Shown: piece after piece, positions 39,333-48,258 of the stretch
How the letters are laid out: each line of letters starts with the position of its first letter
How positions within the stretch are numbered: position 1 is the first letter of the stretch
DNA from: Xinfangfangia pollutisoli
GTDB taxonomy: Bacteria; Pseudomonadota; Alphaproteobacteria; Rhodobacterales; Rhodobacteraceae
Reading direction: 5' to 3'
Length of the DNA: 64,000 nucleotides
Assembly (NCBI RefSeq): GCF_020179405.1
Contig: NZ_JAICBZ010000003.1
Span: 102,925-166,924 of the forward strand
Notes under the pieces: model-generated
Databases searched by the model: none
Told to the model about the DNA's origin: nothing
The model's input: the letters and a program-made list of their open reading frames with translations, nothing else
Position numbers and translations under genes: made by a program

Positions 39333-40121
39333 ATGCCCTTCACCCTTGCCACCTGGAACATCAACTCGGTCCGCCTGCGCGAGCCGATCGTGCAGAAGCT
39401 GCTGGCCGAGGAAGCGCCCGACATCCTGTGCCTGCAAGAGATCAAGACCCCGGTCGACAAGTTCCCGACCGAAGGCTTCGCGGCGCTGGGCTATCGCTAC
39501 ATGGTGGCGCGCGGGCAGAAGGGCTATAACGGCGTCGCGATCCTGTCGAAACTGCCGATCGAAGACGCGGGCGACCGCGATTATGCCAAGCTTGGCCATG
39601 CCCGCCATGTGGCGGCGCGGCTGGAAAACGGCGTGACGATCCACAATTTCTATGTGCCGGCCGGCGGCGACATTCCCGACCGCGAGGCCAATATCAAGTT
39701 CGGCCAGAAGCTGGATTTCCTGACCGAGATGCGCGACGCCTTCCATGCCGATGCGCCGCAGAAGGCGATTCTGGTGGGCGATCTGAACATCGCCCCGCGG
39801 GAAGATGACGTCTGGTCGCACAAGCAGCTGCTGAAGATCGTCAGCCATACCCCGATCGAGGTTGACCACCTTGGCGCCGCGCAGGACGCGGGCCGGTGGG
39901 TCGACATCACGCGCCAGGACATCCCTTCGGGGCTTCTCTATAGCTGGTGGAGCTATCGCGCCGCCGATTGGGATGCGGCCGACAAGGGCCGGCGGCTGGA
40001 CCATATCTGGGCCACGCCCGACATTTCCAACGCCGCCCATGGCAGCCGCATCCTGCGCGCGGCCCGCGGCTGGACCCAGCCTTCCGACCACGCGCCGGTC
40101 TTCGCAAGCTTCGATCTGTAA
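39333..40121 (+). CDS. xthA: Exodeoxyribonuclease III
   Basis: This 262-residue enzyme is an AP endonuclease/3'-5' exonuclease of base excision repair. Motifs of the family are present: TLATWNINSVRLR at the start, CLQEIKTP (metal Glu), VGDLNIAP (catalytic Asp/Asn) and the final SDHAPVFASF (catalytic His). ATG 39333 is chosen because the conserved fold begins there; the longer frame runs across the candidate small RNAs. It ends 18 bases from the convergent tlpA-like gene. Confidence 0.96.
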   Translation: MPFTLATWNINSVRLREPIVQKLLAEEAPDILCLQEIKTPVDKFPTEGFAALGYRYMVARGQKGYNGVAILSKLPIEDAGDRDYAKLGHARHVAARLENGVTIHNFYVPAGGDIPDREANIKFGQKLDFLTEMRDAFHADAPQKAILVGDLNIAPREDDVWSHKQLLKIVSHTPIEVDHLGAAQDAGRWVDITRQDIPSGLLYSWWSYRAADWDAADKGRRLDHIWATPDISNAAHGSRILRAARGWTQPSDHAPVFASFDL

Positions 40122-40139
40122 GGCCCCGCGGCGCGCGGC

Positions 40140-40703
40140 TCAGCCGGCCTCCATCAGCGCGGTCAGCACGGCGCGGGCATCGTCGGAATTCCAGTCGGCA
40201 TCGCCGATCAGCCGGCCGACCTCCTGGCCCTCGGGGTTCAGGATCACCGTCACCGGCAGGCCGGCAATGCCCATCTGGCGCGACAGTTTCGATTTCGGAT
40301 CGCGCAGCACCGGCAGCGATTTCACCCCGGTCTCGTCATAGAAGCGCTGGATCGCCGCCGGATCGTTGCGGCCCGTCGCCACCGGCACCACGGCAATCTC
40401 GGGCATGGCCTGCTGCAACGCGTCAAGCGAGGGCATCTCGGCCCGGCAGGGCGCGCACCATGTGGCCCAGAAATTCACCACCACCCATTTGCCGCGATAG
40501 GCATCCAGACTGGCCGGCGCATCGTCCAGCGTCACCAGATCGGCCTGCGGCAGGTCGACAGGTTCGCTGAGCGTCAGCTTCTTCATGTCGCCTTCCAGCA
40601 GCGCCGAGGCATCCTGCGCCAGCGCCGCCGTCGCCCCCGCGTTTGCAGCCAGCGCCAAGGCCGTATAAAGCACCACATCAAGCAGACGCACGGCATTCTC
40701 CAT
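40140..40703 (-). CDS. TlpA-like thiol:disulfide oxidoreductase
   Basis: This 187-residue protein has an N-terminal signal or anchor ([24 protein letters not shown]) and a thioredoxin-fold domain with active site WATWCAPCR (C83 and C86), and the cis-proline in [11 protein letters not shown]. It is predicted to reduce disulfides in the periplasm, for example during cytochrome c maturation. It is divergent from argH with a 14-base gap between start codons. Confidence 0.93.
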   Translation of the reverse strand: MENAVRLLDVVLYTALALAANAGATAALAQDASALLEGDMKKLTLSEPVDLPQADLVTLDDAPASLDAYRGKWVVVNFWATWCAPCRAEMPSLDALQQAMPEIAVVPVATGRNDPAAIQRFYDETGVKSLPVLRDPKSKLSRQMGIAGLPVTVILNPEGQEVGRLIGDADWNSDDARAVLTALMEAG

Positions 40704-40717
40704 CCGACAGGCACCCC

Positions 40718-42121
40718 ATGACCGCTGATCCGAAGTCCAAAGCCGCCAACCAGATGTGGGGCGGGCGTTTCGCCGAAGGGCCGGATGCGATCATGCAGGC
40801 GATCAATGCCTCGATCGGATTCGACAAACGGCTTTACGCGCAGGACATTGCCGGCTCGCGGGCCCATGCCGCGATGCTGGCGGCGACGGGCATCCTGAGC
40901 AGTAGCGATGCCGAGGCGATCGGGGAAGGGCTGCTCACGGTCTTGTCAGAGATCGAGGCGGGGCAGTTTCCGTTCCGGGTCGAGCTGGAAGACATCCATC
41001 TGAACATCGAAAGCCGCCTGACCGAGATCGTGGGCGAGGCCGGAAAGCGGCTGCACACGGCCCGGTCGCGCAATGATCAGGTCGCGGTGGATTTCCGGCT
41101 TTGGGTGCGCGATCAATGCGATGCGGCGATTTCCGGGCTGACGGCGCTGATCGGGGCCTTTCTGGCCCAGGCCGAAGCGGGCGCCGATTGGGTGATGCCC
41201 GGCTTCACCCATCTTCAGACCGCCCAGCCGGTGACCTGGGGCCATCACATGCTGGCCTATGTGGAAATGTTCGCCCGCGACCGCGCGCGCTTTGAAGATG
41301 CGCGCAAGCGGATGAACGAATGCCCGCTGGGGGCGGCGGCGCTGGCCGGCACGGGCTTCCCGATCGACCGGCACATGACGGCCGCGGCGCTGGGCTTTGA
41401 CCGGCCGACCGCCAACAGCCTTGATTCGGTGTCCGACCGCGATTTCGCGCTGGAATTCCTGTCCTCCGCCTCGATCTGCGCCATGCATCTGTCGCGCTTT
41501 GCCGAGGAGTTGGTGATCTGGTCTTCGGCGCAATTCCGCTTCGTGCGCCTGTCGGACAAATGGACGACCGGCTCGTCGATCATGCCGCAGAAGAAGAACC
41601 CCGACGCGGCCGAACTGCTGCGCGCCAAGATCGGCCGGATCCTGGGCGCGACGGTGGCGCTGTTCACGGTGATGAAGGGCCTGCCGCTGACCTATTCCAA
41701 GGACATGCAGGAAGACAAGGAACAGGTCTTCGACGCGGCCGACAGTCTGATGCTGGGCCTGGCCGCGATGACCGGCATGGTCGGCGACATGACCGCCAAC
41801 CGCGAAGTGCTGAAGGCCGCCGCCGCGTCGGGCTTCTCGACCGCCACCGATCTGGCCGACTGGCTGGTGCGCGAACTGGGCCTGCCCTTCCGCGAGGCGC
41901 ATCATGTGACCGGATCGCTGGTGGCGCTGGCCGAGAAGAAGGGCTGCGACCTGCCCGACCTGTCGCTGGCCGAGATGAACTCGGTCCATCCCGGCATCAC
42001 CCAATCGGTCTATGCGGTGCTGGGCGTCGAGAATTCGGTGAATTCGCGCCAAAGCTATGGCGGCACGGCGCCCGCGCAGGTGCGCGCGCAGATTGCACGC
42101 TGGAAGGAAAACGTGAGGTGA
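40718..42121 (+). CDS. argH: Argininosuccinate lyase
   Basis: This 467-residue enzyme cleaves argininosuccinate to arginine and fumarate, the last step of arginine synthesis. The fumarase/aspartase superfamily signature [12 protein letters not shown] is present at about residue 285, with [13 protein letters not shown] and [11 protein letters not shown] earlier. Length is standard. ATG 40718 is chosen because the longer frame overlaps the tlpA-like start. It is followed by two very small lipoprotein genes and lysA on the same strand. Confidence 0.98.
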   Translation: MTADPKSKAANQMWGGRFAEGPDAIMQAINASIGFDKRLYAQDIAGSRAHAAMLAATGILSSSDAEAIGEGLLTVLSEIEAGQFPFRVELEDIHLNIESRLTEIVGEAGKRLHTARSRNDQVAVDFRLWVRDQCDAAISGLTALIGAFLAQAEAGADWVMPGFTHLQTAQPVTWGHHMLAYVEMFARDRARFEDARKRMNECPLGAAALAGTGFPIDRHMTAAALGFDRPTANSLDSVSDRDFALEFLSSASICAMHLSRFAEELVIWSSAQFRFVRLSDKWTTGSSIMPQKKNPDAAELLRAKIGRILGATVALFTVMKGLPLTYSKDMQEDKEQVFDAADSLMLGLAAMTGMVGDMTANREVLKAAAASGFSTATDLADWLVRELGLPFREAHHVTGSLVALAEKKGCDLPDLSLAEMNSVHPGITQSVYAVLGVENSVNSRQSYGGTAPAQVRAQIARWKENVR

Positions 42122-42141
42122 CCTCGGCGGCCGGGCAGGGC

Positions 42142-42279
42142 ATGACAGGGGCCATGTGCCGCCTTGCCCTTGTCCTGAGCCTGCTGCTGCTGCCCGCCTG
42201 CGCCGATCCGGCGCTGGATGCGGGTGTCACGGTCGGCACCGGCGACGATGGCGGCGGCGAAATCTCTCTGTCGTTCTGA
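42142..42279 (+). CDS. Very small lipoprotein 1
   Basis: This peptide of about 45 residues is mostly a lipoprotein signal (MCRLALVLSLLLLPAC, lipobox LPAC), with a mature part of about 25 residues rich in Gly and Asp that ends GGEISLSF. Possible starts are ATG 42142, ATG 42154 and GTG 42118, which overlaps the argH stop and has AAGGA 8 bases before it. Function is unknown. Confidence 0.6.
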   Translation: MTGAMCRLALVLSLLLLPACADPALDAGVTVGTGDDGGGEISLSF

Positions 42280-42286
42280 GGCCAAG

Positions 42287-42436
42287 ATGACCCTGATCCG
42301 CGTCCCCCTTCTGCTGTCGCTGCTGACCCTTGCCGCCTGCGGCGCCGACGGCCCGCCGGTCGCGCCCAGCCAGTCTGCGGCCAAGCCCGGGCTTGCGCTG
42401 GAAGGCCGGGCCGAGATCGGCATCGTCGGCCGCTGA
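42287..42436 (+). CDS. Very small lipoprotein 2
   Basis: This 49-residue peptide has a lipoprotein signal (MTLIRVPLLLSLLTLAAC, lipobox LAAC) and a short mature tail GADGPPVAPSQSAAKPGLAL ending in EGRAEIGIVGR. It follows lipoprotein 1 by 7 bases and resembles it in plan. Small lipoproteins are common between argH and lysA in gammaproteobacteria as LptM-like proteins, which stabilise LPS assembly; a similar role here is only a guess from position and form. Confidence 0.7.
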   Translation: MTLIRVPLLLSLLTLAACGADGPPVAPSQSAAKPGLALEGRAEIGIVGR

Positions 42437-42446
42437 TCGCAGGGAA

Positions 42447-42534
42447 GCGGAGTTTTCGAAAACTCCGCAGCGGAGCCTTCAAAGGCTCCGGACCGATTTC
42501 TTCGAAGAAATCGGCCGTTTGCGCTGCAAACCGG
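42447..42534. repeat. Array of four tandem hairpins before lysA
   Basis: Four inverted repeats follow each other within 88 bases: GCGGAGTTTTCGAAAACT with CCGC (42447-42468, perfect), CGGAGCCTT/AAGGCTCCG (42471-42490), CCGATTTCTTC/GAAGAAATCGG (42493-42514, perfect) and GTTTGC/GCAAAC (42517-42531). No T-run follows the last stem. It occupies most of the 144-base gap between lipoprotein 2 and lysA and looks like a mosaic intergenic repeat. Confidence 0.75.
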
Positions 42535-42580
42535 CTGGGTCTATACCGCCTGCCGAAGCCCCCTCCCGAAGGATCCCGCG

Positions 42581-43849
42581 ATGGACCATTTCCTCTACAA
42601 ATCCGGCATTCTTCATGCCGAGGATGTGGCCCTGTCAGACATTGCAACCGCGGTGGGCACGCCGTTCTACGTCTATTCCACCGCCACGCTGACCCGGCAT
42701 TTCCGCCTGTTCACCGAGGCGCTGGCGCCCCTGCCGCATCTGGTCTGCTTCGCGATCAAGTCGCTGTCGAACATCGCCGTGCTGAAGACGCTGGGCGATC
42801 TGGGCGCGGGCATGGATGTGGTCAGCATGGGCGAATATCTGCGCGCCCGGGCCGCGGGTGTGCCGGGCAGCCGGATCGTCTTTTCCGGCGTCGGCAAGAC
42901 CCGCGCCGAAATCCGTGCGGCGCTGGAAGGCGGCATCCGGCAGTTCAACGTCGAATCGGAACCCGAATTGCGGGCGATTTCGGACATCGCCACCGCGCTG
43001 GGCGTGACCGCCCCGATCGCCTTGCGCGTGAACCCCGATGTCGACGCCAAGACCCATGCCAAGATCGCCACCGGCAAGTCGGAGAACAAGTTCGGCATCC
43101 CGATCGCCAAGGCCCGCGCGGTCTATGCCGAGGCAGCCTCTCTGCCCGGGCTGCGGGTCGTGGGCATCGACGTGCATATCGGCAGCCAGCTGACCGAGCT
43201 TGCCCCCTTCGAATCCGCCTTCCAGAAGGTGCGCGAACTGGCGCTGGCGCTGCGCGCCGATGGCCATGACATCCATCGGCTGGATCTGGGCGGGGGCCTG
43301 GGCATTCCCTATACCCGCTCGAACGAGGCGCCGCCCTTGCCGGTCGAATATGGCGCGATGATCAAGCGCACCCTGGGCGATCTGGGCTGCGAGATCGAGA
43401 TCGAGCCGGGCCGGCTGATTTCCGGCAATTCCGGCCTGCTGGTCGCGCAGGTGATCTATGTGAAAGAGGGCGAGGGGCGGGATTTCCTGATCCTCGATGC
43501 GGCGATGAACGATCTGGTGCGTCCCAGCATGTATGATGCGCATCACGACATCCTTCCGGTGATCGAAGAGGCGCCCGGCGCGCCGACGCGGCCCTTCGAC
43601 GTGGTGGGCCCGGTCTGCGAAACCGGCGACACCTTCGCTCGCGGCCGCGACCTGCCGGCCCGGCTGGCCGAGGGCGATCTGGTCGCCTTCCGCAGTGCGG
43701 GCGCCTATGGCGCGGTGATGGCCAGCGAATACAATTCGCGCCCGCTGATCCCCGAAGTGCTGGTTCATGGGGATCACTATGCCGTCATTCGGGAAAGGCC
43801 GACCTTTGACGAAATGCTTTCGCGGGATAGACTTCCGGCGTGGCTGTGA
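42581..43849 (+). CDS. lysA: Diaminopimelate decarboxylase
   Basis: This 422-residue PLP enzyme converts meso-diaminopimelate to lysine. The PLP lysine is K60 in CFAIKSLSN. Other conserved parts are HIGSQLTE, LDLGGGLGIPY, EPGRLISGNSG and the substrate-binding GPVCETGDTFA and GAYGAVMASEYN. Length is standard. It overlaps the TIGR02302 gene that follows by 10 bases. No lysine riboswitch is seen upstream; the gap holds the hairpin array instead. Confidence 0.98.
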   Translation: MDHFLYKSGILHAEDVALSDIATAVGTPFYVYSTATLTRHFRLFTEALAPLPHLVCFAIKSLSNIAVLKTLGDLGAGMDVVSMGEYLRARAAGVPGSRIVFSGVGKTRAEIRAALEGGIRQFNVESEPELRAISDIATALGVTAPIALRVNPDVDAKTHAKIATGKSENKFGIPIAKARAVYAEAASLPGLRVVGIDVHIGSQLTELAPFESAFQKVRELALALRADGHDIHRLDLGGGLGIPYTRSNEAPPLPVEYGAMIKRTLGDLGCEIEIEPGRLISGNSGLLVAQVIYVKEGEGRDFLILDAAMNDLVRPSMYDAHHDILPVIEEAPGAPTRPFDVVGPVCETGDTFARGRDLPARLAEGDLVAFRSAGAYGAVMASEYNSRPLIPEVLVHGDHYAVIRERPTFDEMLSRDRLPAWL

Positions 43850-46335
43850 CCCCCACGGCCCTGCGTGAGAGCTGGATGGCCGCCGAGACCCCTGAAAAGG
43901 CCCTGCAATCCCTTGCCGCCGCCCGGCGGCTGACGCTGATCGGGCTTTGGGCCGAACGGCTGTCGCGCGCCTTCTGGCCGCTTTGGACGCTGCTTCTGCT
44001 GGTGTTTTCCGCCGTGGCCTTCGGGCTGCAGGATCTGGGCCCCCTGCTGTGGGTGCAGATCGGCGCCGGTGGCGCGGGTCTGGCGGCGCTGGTCGCGTTG
44101 ATCTGGGGCCTGCGCCGGTTCCGCCGTCCAACCGGGGCCGAGGCGCTGGCGCGGCTGGATGCCGCCATGCCGGGCCGCCCGATCGCCGCCCTGCAGGATG
44201 CAATGGCCATCGGCCGCGACGATGCCGGGTCCGAAGCGGTCTGGCAGGCGCATCGTGCCCGCATGGCCGCCCGTGCCGCCGCAGCGAAGCCCGTGGCGCC
44301 GAACCTGCAGCTGGCCAGCCGCGACCCCTATTCGCTGCGCTATGTGGCGCTGACCGCCGCGGTGATGGCCGCGCTGTTCGGCAGCCTGTGGCGGGTGACC
44401 GAAGTCACCGGCATCGCCCCCGGCCCGGCCGTCGCCATGCCCGGCGGGCCGGTCTGGGAAGGCTGGGCCCAGCCCCCGGCCTATACCGGCAAGCCCACGC
44501 TTTACCTGAACGAAATCACCGCCGACAGCTTCGAAGTGCCGGTCGGCACCCGGATCCAGATCCGCTCTTATGGCGACAGCGCCGTGACGGTGGATCAGAC
44601 CGTGGCCCAGGTCGCCCCGCCCGGCGGTCAGGGCGATGCGGCCCTGCCAGTCGCGACCCCGGGTGTCACCGATCTGACCGTCAGCCAATCCGGCCGGCTG
44701 GCGATCGAAGGCCCCGGCGGGCGGGAATGGCAAATCGTCGCCCTTCCCGACGGGCTGCCGGCGGTCGAGGTGTCGGGCGATATGGGCCGCGAGGCCAAGG
44801 GGCGCTTCAAGCAAAGCTTCAAGGCCAGCGACGATTACGGCGTGACCGGCGGGCGGGTGACGATCACGCTGGATCTGGCCAAGGTGACCCGGACCTATGG
44901 TCTGGCGGTCGAGCCCGAGGCGATCGCGCCGGTGGTTCTGGACCTGCCGATGCCGGTCAAGGGCAGCCGCGCCGACTTCACCGAACTGCTGGTCGATGAC
45001 GTCTCGAAGTCGATCCTGGCCAATATGCCGGTGACGATGCTGTTTCAGGTTTCCGACGCGCCCGGCCAGACCGGCGCCGCCGCGCCCTATTCGGTCACCC
45101 TGCCGGGCCTGCGCTTCTTCGACCCGATGGCCGCGGCCGTCACCGAGATGCGCCGCGACATCCTGTGGAACCGCAGCAACATCGACCGCGCAAGCGACCT
45201 GCTGAAGGCGATCCTGTACCGGCCCGAAGACCTGTCGCGCTCGGAATCTGCCGTGCGCCGCCTGCGGGTGCTGGTGCGCGAGATCGACAAGATGGCCCGT
45301 CCGCTGACCACCGAACAGCGCGATGCGGTGGCCGAAGAGCTGTGGCAGATCGCGCTGATCTTCGAGACCGGCGATCTGTCCAGCGCGATGGACCGGCTGC
45401 AGCGCGCCCAGGACCGTCTGGAAGAGGCGATCCGCAATGGCGCCTCGCCCGAGGAAATCGACGAGCTGATGAAGGACATGCAGCAGGCAATGCGCGACTA
45501 CACGCGCGAGCTGGGCGAAGAGGCGCAGCGCAATCCCGAAGGCATGCCGCAAGGCGGCGAAGGCCAGGAAATCACCGGCGATCAGCTGCAGAAGATGCTG
45601 GATGAAATCCAGCGCCTGATGGAAGAGGGCAAGACCGCCGAGGCGATGGCGCTGATGGAACAGCTGCGCCAGTTGATGGAGAACCTGCAGGTCACCCAGG
45701 GCCAGGGCGGCGAAGGCGGCGAAGGCAACCCGTCGATGAAGGATCTGGGCAAGACGCTGCGCGACCAGCAGGATCTGTCCGACGACGCCTATCGCGACAT
45801 GCAGAAGGGCCGCAACGGCGAAAGCCCGGGCCAGGATCCGGGCGAACTGGCCGAGCGGCAGAAGGAATTGCGCGACCGTCTGGATCAGTTGCAGGGCGGC
45901 AAACTGCCGGGCGACGGCACGGAAAAGGGCGAATCCGGCCGCGAAGCGCTGGACCGCGCCGAAGAGGCGATGCGTCAGGCCGAACGGGCGCTGGAAGAGG
46001 GCGATCTTGGCAGCGCGCTGGACCACCAGTCCGAAGCCCTGCAGGCGATGCGCGACGGGATGAAGGATCTGGGCGAGGCGCTGGCCCAGGAACAGCGCGA
46101 GGGCCAGGAAAACGGCGGCACCCAGGAAGCCGGAAGGGCCGATCCGAACGGCAAGGATCCGCTGGGCCGCGAGCCGGGCGATGCGGCGCGGATCGGCTCG
46201 GACCAGAACATGGTGCAGAACGATCCCGACAAGCGCGCCCAAGATCTGCTGGACGAATTGCGCCGCCGCTCGGGCGAGGCGCAGCGCCCGGCGGAAGAGC
46301 TGGATTACCTGAAGCGGCTCTTGGATTTCTTCTGA
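43840..46335 (+). CDS. TIGR02302 family (DUF4175) membrane protein
   Basis: This 831-residue protein belongs to the alphaproteobacterial TIGR02302 family. Three membrane segments are visible: FWPLWTLLLLVFSAVAFGL, IGAGGAGLAALVALIWGL and YVALTAAVMAALFGSLW. A beta-rich periplasmic domain follows (about 200-430) and then a long charged glutamine- and glutamate-rich coiled-coil region (about 430-800), with repeated MEEGKTAEAM-like helices. Function is unknown; envelope or division context is suggested by the neighbours ftsE and ftsX. The GTG start lies within the end of lysA. Confidence 0.92.
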   Translation: MAVTPTALRESWMAAETPEKALQSLAAARRLTLIGLWAERLSRAFWPLWTLLLLVFSAVAFGLQDLGPLLWVQIGAGGAGLAALVALIWGLRRFRRPTGAEALARLDAAMPGRPIAALQDAMAIGRDDAGSEAVWQAHRARMAARAAAAKPVAPNLQLASRDPYSLRYVALTAAVMAALFGSLWRVTEVTGIAPGPAVAMPGGPVWEGWAQPPAYTGKPTLYLNEITADSFEVPVGTRIQIRSYGDSAVTVDQTVAQVAPPGGQGDAALPVATPGVTDLTVSQSGRLAIEGPGGREWQIVALPDGLPAVEVSGDMGREAKGRFKQSFKASDDYGVTGGRVTITLDLAKVTRTYGLAVEPEAIAPVVLDLPMPVKGSRADFTELLVDDVSKSILANMPVTMLFQVSDAPGQTGAAAPYSVTLPGLRFFDPMAAAVTEMRRDILWNRSNIDRASDLLKAILYRPEDLSRSESAVRRLRVLVREIDKMARPLTTEQRDAVAEELWQIALIFETGDLSSAMDRLQRAQDRLEEAIRNGASPEEIDELMKDMQQAMRDYTRELGEEAQRNPEGMPQGGEGQEITGDQLQKMLDEIQRLMEEGKTAEAMALMEQLRQLMENLQVTQGQGGEGGEGNPSMKDLGKTLRDQQDLSDDAYRDMQKGRNGESPGQDPGELAERQKELRDRLDQLQGGKLPGDGTEKGESGREALDRAEEAMRQAERALEEGDLGSALDHQSEALQAMRDGMKDLGEALAQEQREGQENGGTQEAGRADPNGKDPLGREPGDAARIGSDQNMVQNDPDKRAQDLLDELRRRSGEAQRPAEELDYLKRLLDFF

Positions 46336-46338
46336 TCC

Positions 46339-46363
46339 TTTCCCGGCCGGACCGGCCGGGAAA
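46339..46363. terminator. Bidirectional terminator
   Basis: TTTCCCGGCCGG and CCGGCCGGGAAA form a perfect 12-bp palindromic stem around a single A, in the 54-base gap between the convergent TIGR02302 and zinc-ribbon genes. The AAA/TTT ends give a short U-run in both directions. Confidence 0.65.
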
Positions 46364-46389
46364 CGCAGGCCCCGATCAGCCCTTCCCGA

Positions 46390-47418
46390 TCAGCCCTTGG
46401 GCGCGCCGGTCAGCGCCTGGGTGGCCTGGTTCATCACCCCGTCCAGCCAGGCGCGCAGCCCGTCGACGAAGATGACATAGGCGGCAAGCGGCGCCTGCAG
46501 CGCCGGCACGGCGGCCGACAGGCTGGGTGCGGCAACATAGACCGCCGCGGCGATCAGCGCGACAAACAGCATCAGCAGGAAGCCCGCGCGAAAGCTGGCC
46601 CGGCCCCGGGTCAGGTCGGGCAGCGCATCGGCCATCTCGTCGGCATCGTCTCCCGCCTCGCCCGGCCGCAGGGTCGAGGTCAGTTCCTCGACATTCGGCA
46701 GCAGGTCGCGCCGGGCCGGGGGCCGCGCAGGCTCGGGCGGCGCGGCATCGGGATCTTCGCCCTTCAGCATCGCCAGCCGGCGCTGCGTCGGCGACAGCGA
46801 GGGGCGCGGCGCGGGCGCGGGATCGGCCATGCCCAGATCGGGCTGGATCTGCATCTGACGCTCGGCCTCGGCCCGGCGGCTGTCGGCGCGCTGCGCGTCA
46901 AGCTGGGCCTCGTGGCGGCGCGCCTCGGCCTCGCGCTCGGCCTCTTCGCGCAGCACGGCCAGCACCGCCTCGTCCATGGCGCGCTTGGGCGCGGGCACGG
47001 GAGCAGGTTCGGGCGCCCGCTCGGACCCTGGGCCGGGCCCCGGGTCGTGCGCGGGGGGAAGATCCTCGATATAGTCTTCTTCGGGCACCGGGCCGGGGCG
47101 CTGCGGCGCACCCGGATCGGGCTGCAGGGCCGGCGTGTCGGCCATGATCCCCGCCAGGGCGGCGGTCAGATCGGCATCGGCATCGGCAGGCGCCGGCGGT
47201 GTCTGGGGCGCAGCCAGAGGCGCAGCGGCGGCGGCTGGCGCGGGCGCCGGCTCGTCGCCATACAGCGCGGCTTCCAGTTCCGCGTCCAACTCGGCCTCGG
47301 GGCGCAGCTGGAACCAGGCATGGCCACAGTTCGAACACTGCACATCGCGCCCCGCTTCGGGGATCGCGTCATCCGGGACTTCATATTTGGCATCGCAATT
47401 CGGGCATGCCAGCCGCAT
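46390..47418 (-). CDS. Zinc-ribbon (MJ0042-type) membrane protein
   Basis: This 342-residue protein has an N-terminal zinc ribbon (MRLACPNCDAKYEVP and CSNCGHAWF, four cysteines), a long alanine- and proline-rich disordered region (about 40-240) with a charged helix, and one membrane span (FLLMLFVALIAAAVYVAA, about 280-297) before a short C-terminal part. Such proteins regularly lie divergent to ftsE in Rhodobacteraceae; a role with the divisome is inferred only from position. Confidence 0.88.
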   Translation of the reverse strand: MRLACPNCDAKYEVPDDAIPEAGRDVQCSNCGHAWFQLRPEAELDAELEAALYGDEPAPAPAAAAAPLAAPQTPPAPADADADLTAALAGIMADTPALQPDPGAPQRPGPVPEEDYIEDLPPAHDPGPGPGSERAPEPAPVPAPKRAMDEAVLAVLREEAEREAEARRHEAQLDAQRADSRRAEAERQMQIQPDLGMADPAPAPRPSLSPTQRRLAMLKGEDPDAAPPEPARPPARRDLLPNVEELTSTLRPGEAGDDADEMADALPDLTRGRASFRAGFLLMLFVALIAAAVYVAAPSLSAAVPALQAPLAAYVIFVDGLRAWLDGVMNQATQALTGAPKG

Positions 47419-47586
47419 CTACGCACCCCTCGACGGAAGAAGACCCCGACCGCCTTGTAGCAATCAAGTTTGGGTGTTCCAAGGCTTTGTGACCCGCCCT
47501 TGTGCAATGGTTAAGCCTCGTGCGATTGAAAGCACAGGAATTGGGGTTCAGTCTGCCCCGCAGCAGGGAAAATCGGGACCGTCTTG

Positions 47587-48258
47587 GTGATCGCCTTCGA
47601 GAATGCGGCCTATAGTTACGGCGGCGGAGAGCTGCTGTCCGAAGTGTCGCTGCGGCTGGCACCGGGATCGTTCCATTTCCTGACCGGGCCTTCGGGCTCG
47701 GGCAAGACGACCTTCCTGAAGCTGGCCTATGCCGAGCTGATGCCGACCGCCGGCCATGTCACGATCTTCGACCGCGAGGTGAAAAGCCTGACCCGCGACG
47801 ACATTGCCCGCACAAGGCGGCGGATCGGCGTTGTGCATCAGGATGTGCAGTTCCTCGATCACCTGCCGCTGGCGGCGAATGTGCAGCTGCCGCTGACCGT
47901 TTCGGGCCGGCGCAGCAATCCGCAGGACCTGACCGATCTTCTGGGCTGGGTCGGGCTTGGCCATCTGGCCGATGTGCGCCCGCCCTCGCTGTCGGGGGGC
48001 GAAAGGCAGCGCGCGGCGCTGGCCCGGGCGATCATCATGGGCCCCGATGTCATTCTGGCCGACGAGCCCACCGGCAATGTCGACTGGGAGATGTCGCTGC
48101 GCCTGCTGACGCTGCTGGTGGAACTGAACCGGATGGGCAAGACCATTGTCGTGGCCACCCATGACCTGAACCTGATCCGCCAGGCCAAGGCGCAGATTGC
48201 CGCCCGCGTGCTGCGCATTTCAAAGCGGCGCATCCAGCTTGCGGGGGCGGATCTGTGA
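47587..48258 (+). CDS. ftsE: Cell division ATP-binding protein FtsE
   Basis: This 223-residue ABC ATPase works with FtsX to control peptidoglycan hydrolases at the division site. Walker A is GPSGSGKTT, the signature is LSGGERQRAALARA, Walker B is VILADEPTGNVD and the switch histidine lies in VATHDLNL. The start is GTG 47587 (a TTG codon directly before it is the alternative). Its end overlaps ftsX by GTGA. A 168-base divergent region separates it from the zinc-ribbon gene. Confidence 0.96.
   Translation: MIAFENAAYSYGGGELLSEVSLRLAPGSFHFLTGPSGSGKTTFLKLAYAELMPTAGHVTIFDREVKSLTRDDIARTRRRIGVVHQDVQFLDHLPLAANVQLPLTVSGRRSNPQDLTDLLGWVGLGHLADVRPPSLSGGERQRAALARAIIMGPDVILADEPTGNVDWEMSLRLLTLLVELNRMGKTIVVATHDLNLIRQAKAQIAARVLRISKRRIQLAGADL

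Noticed and set aside
43777..46242. Long minus-strand open frame opposite the TIGR02302 gene
   Set aside because: Composition is antisense-like and the plus-strand gene has membrane spans and family features.
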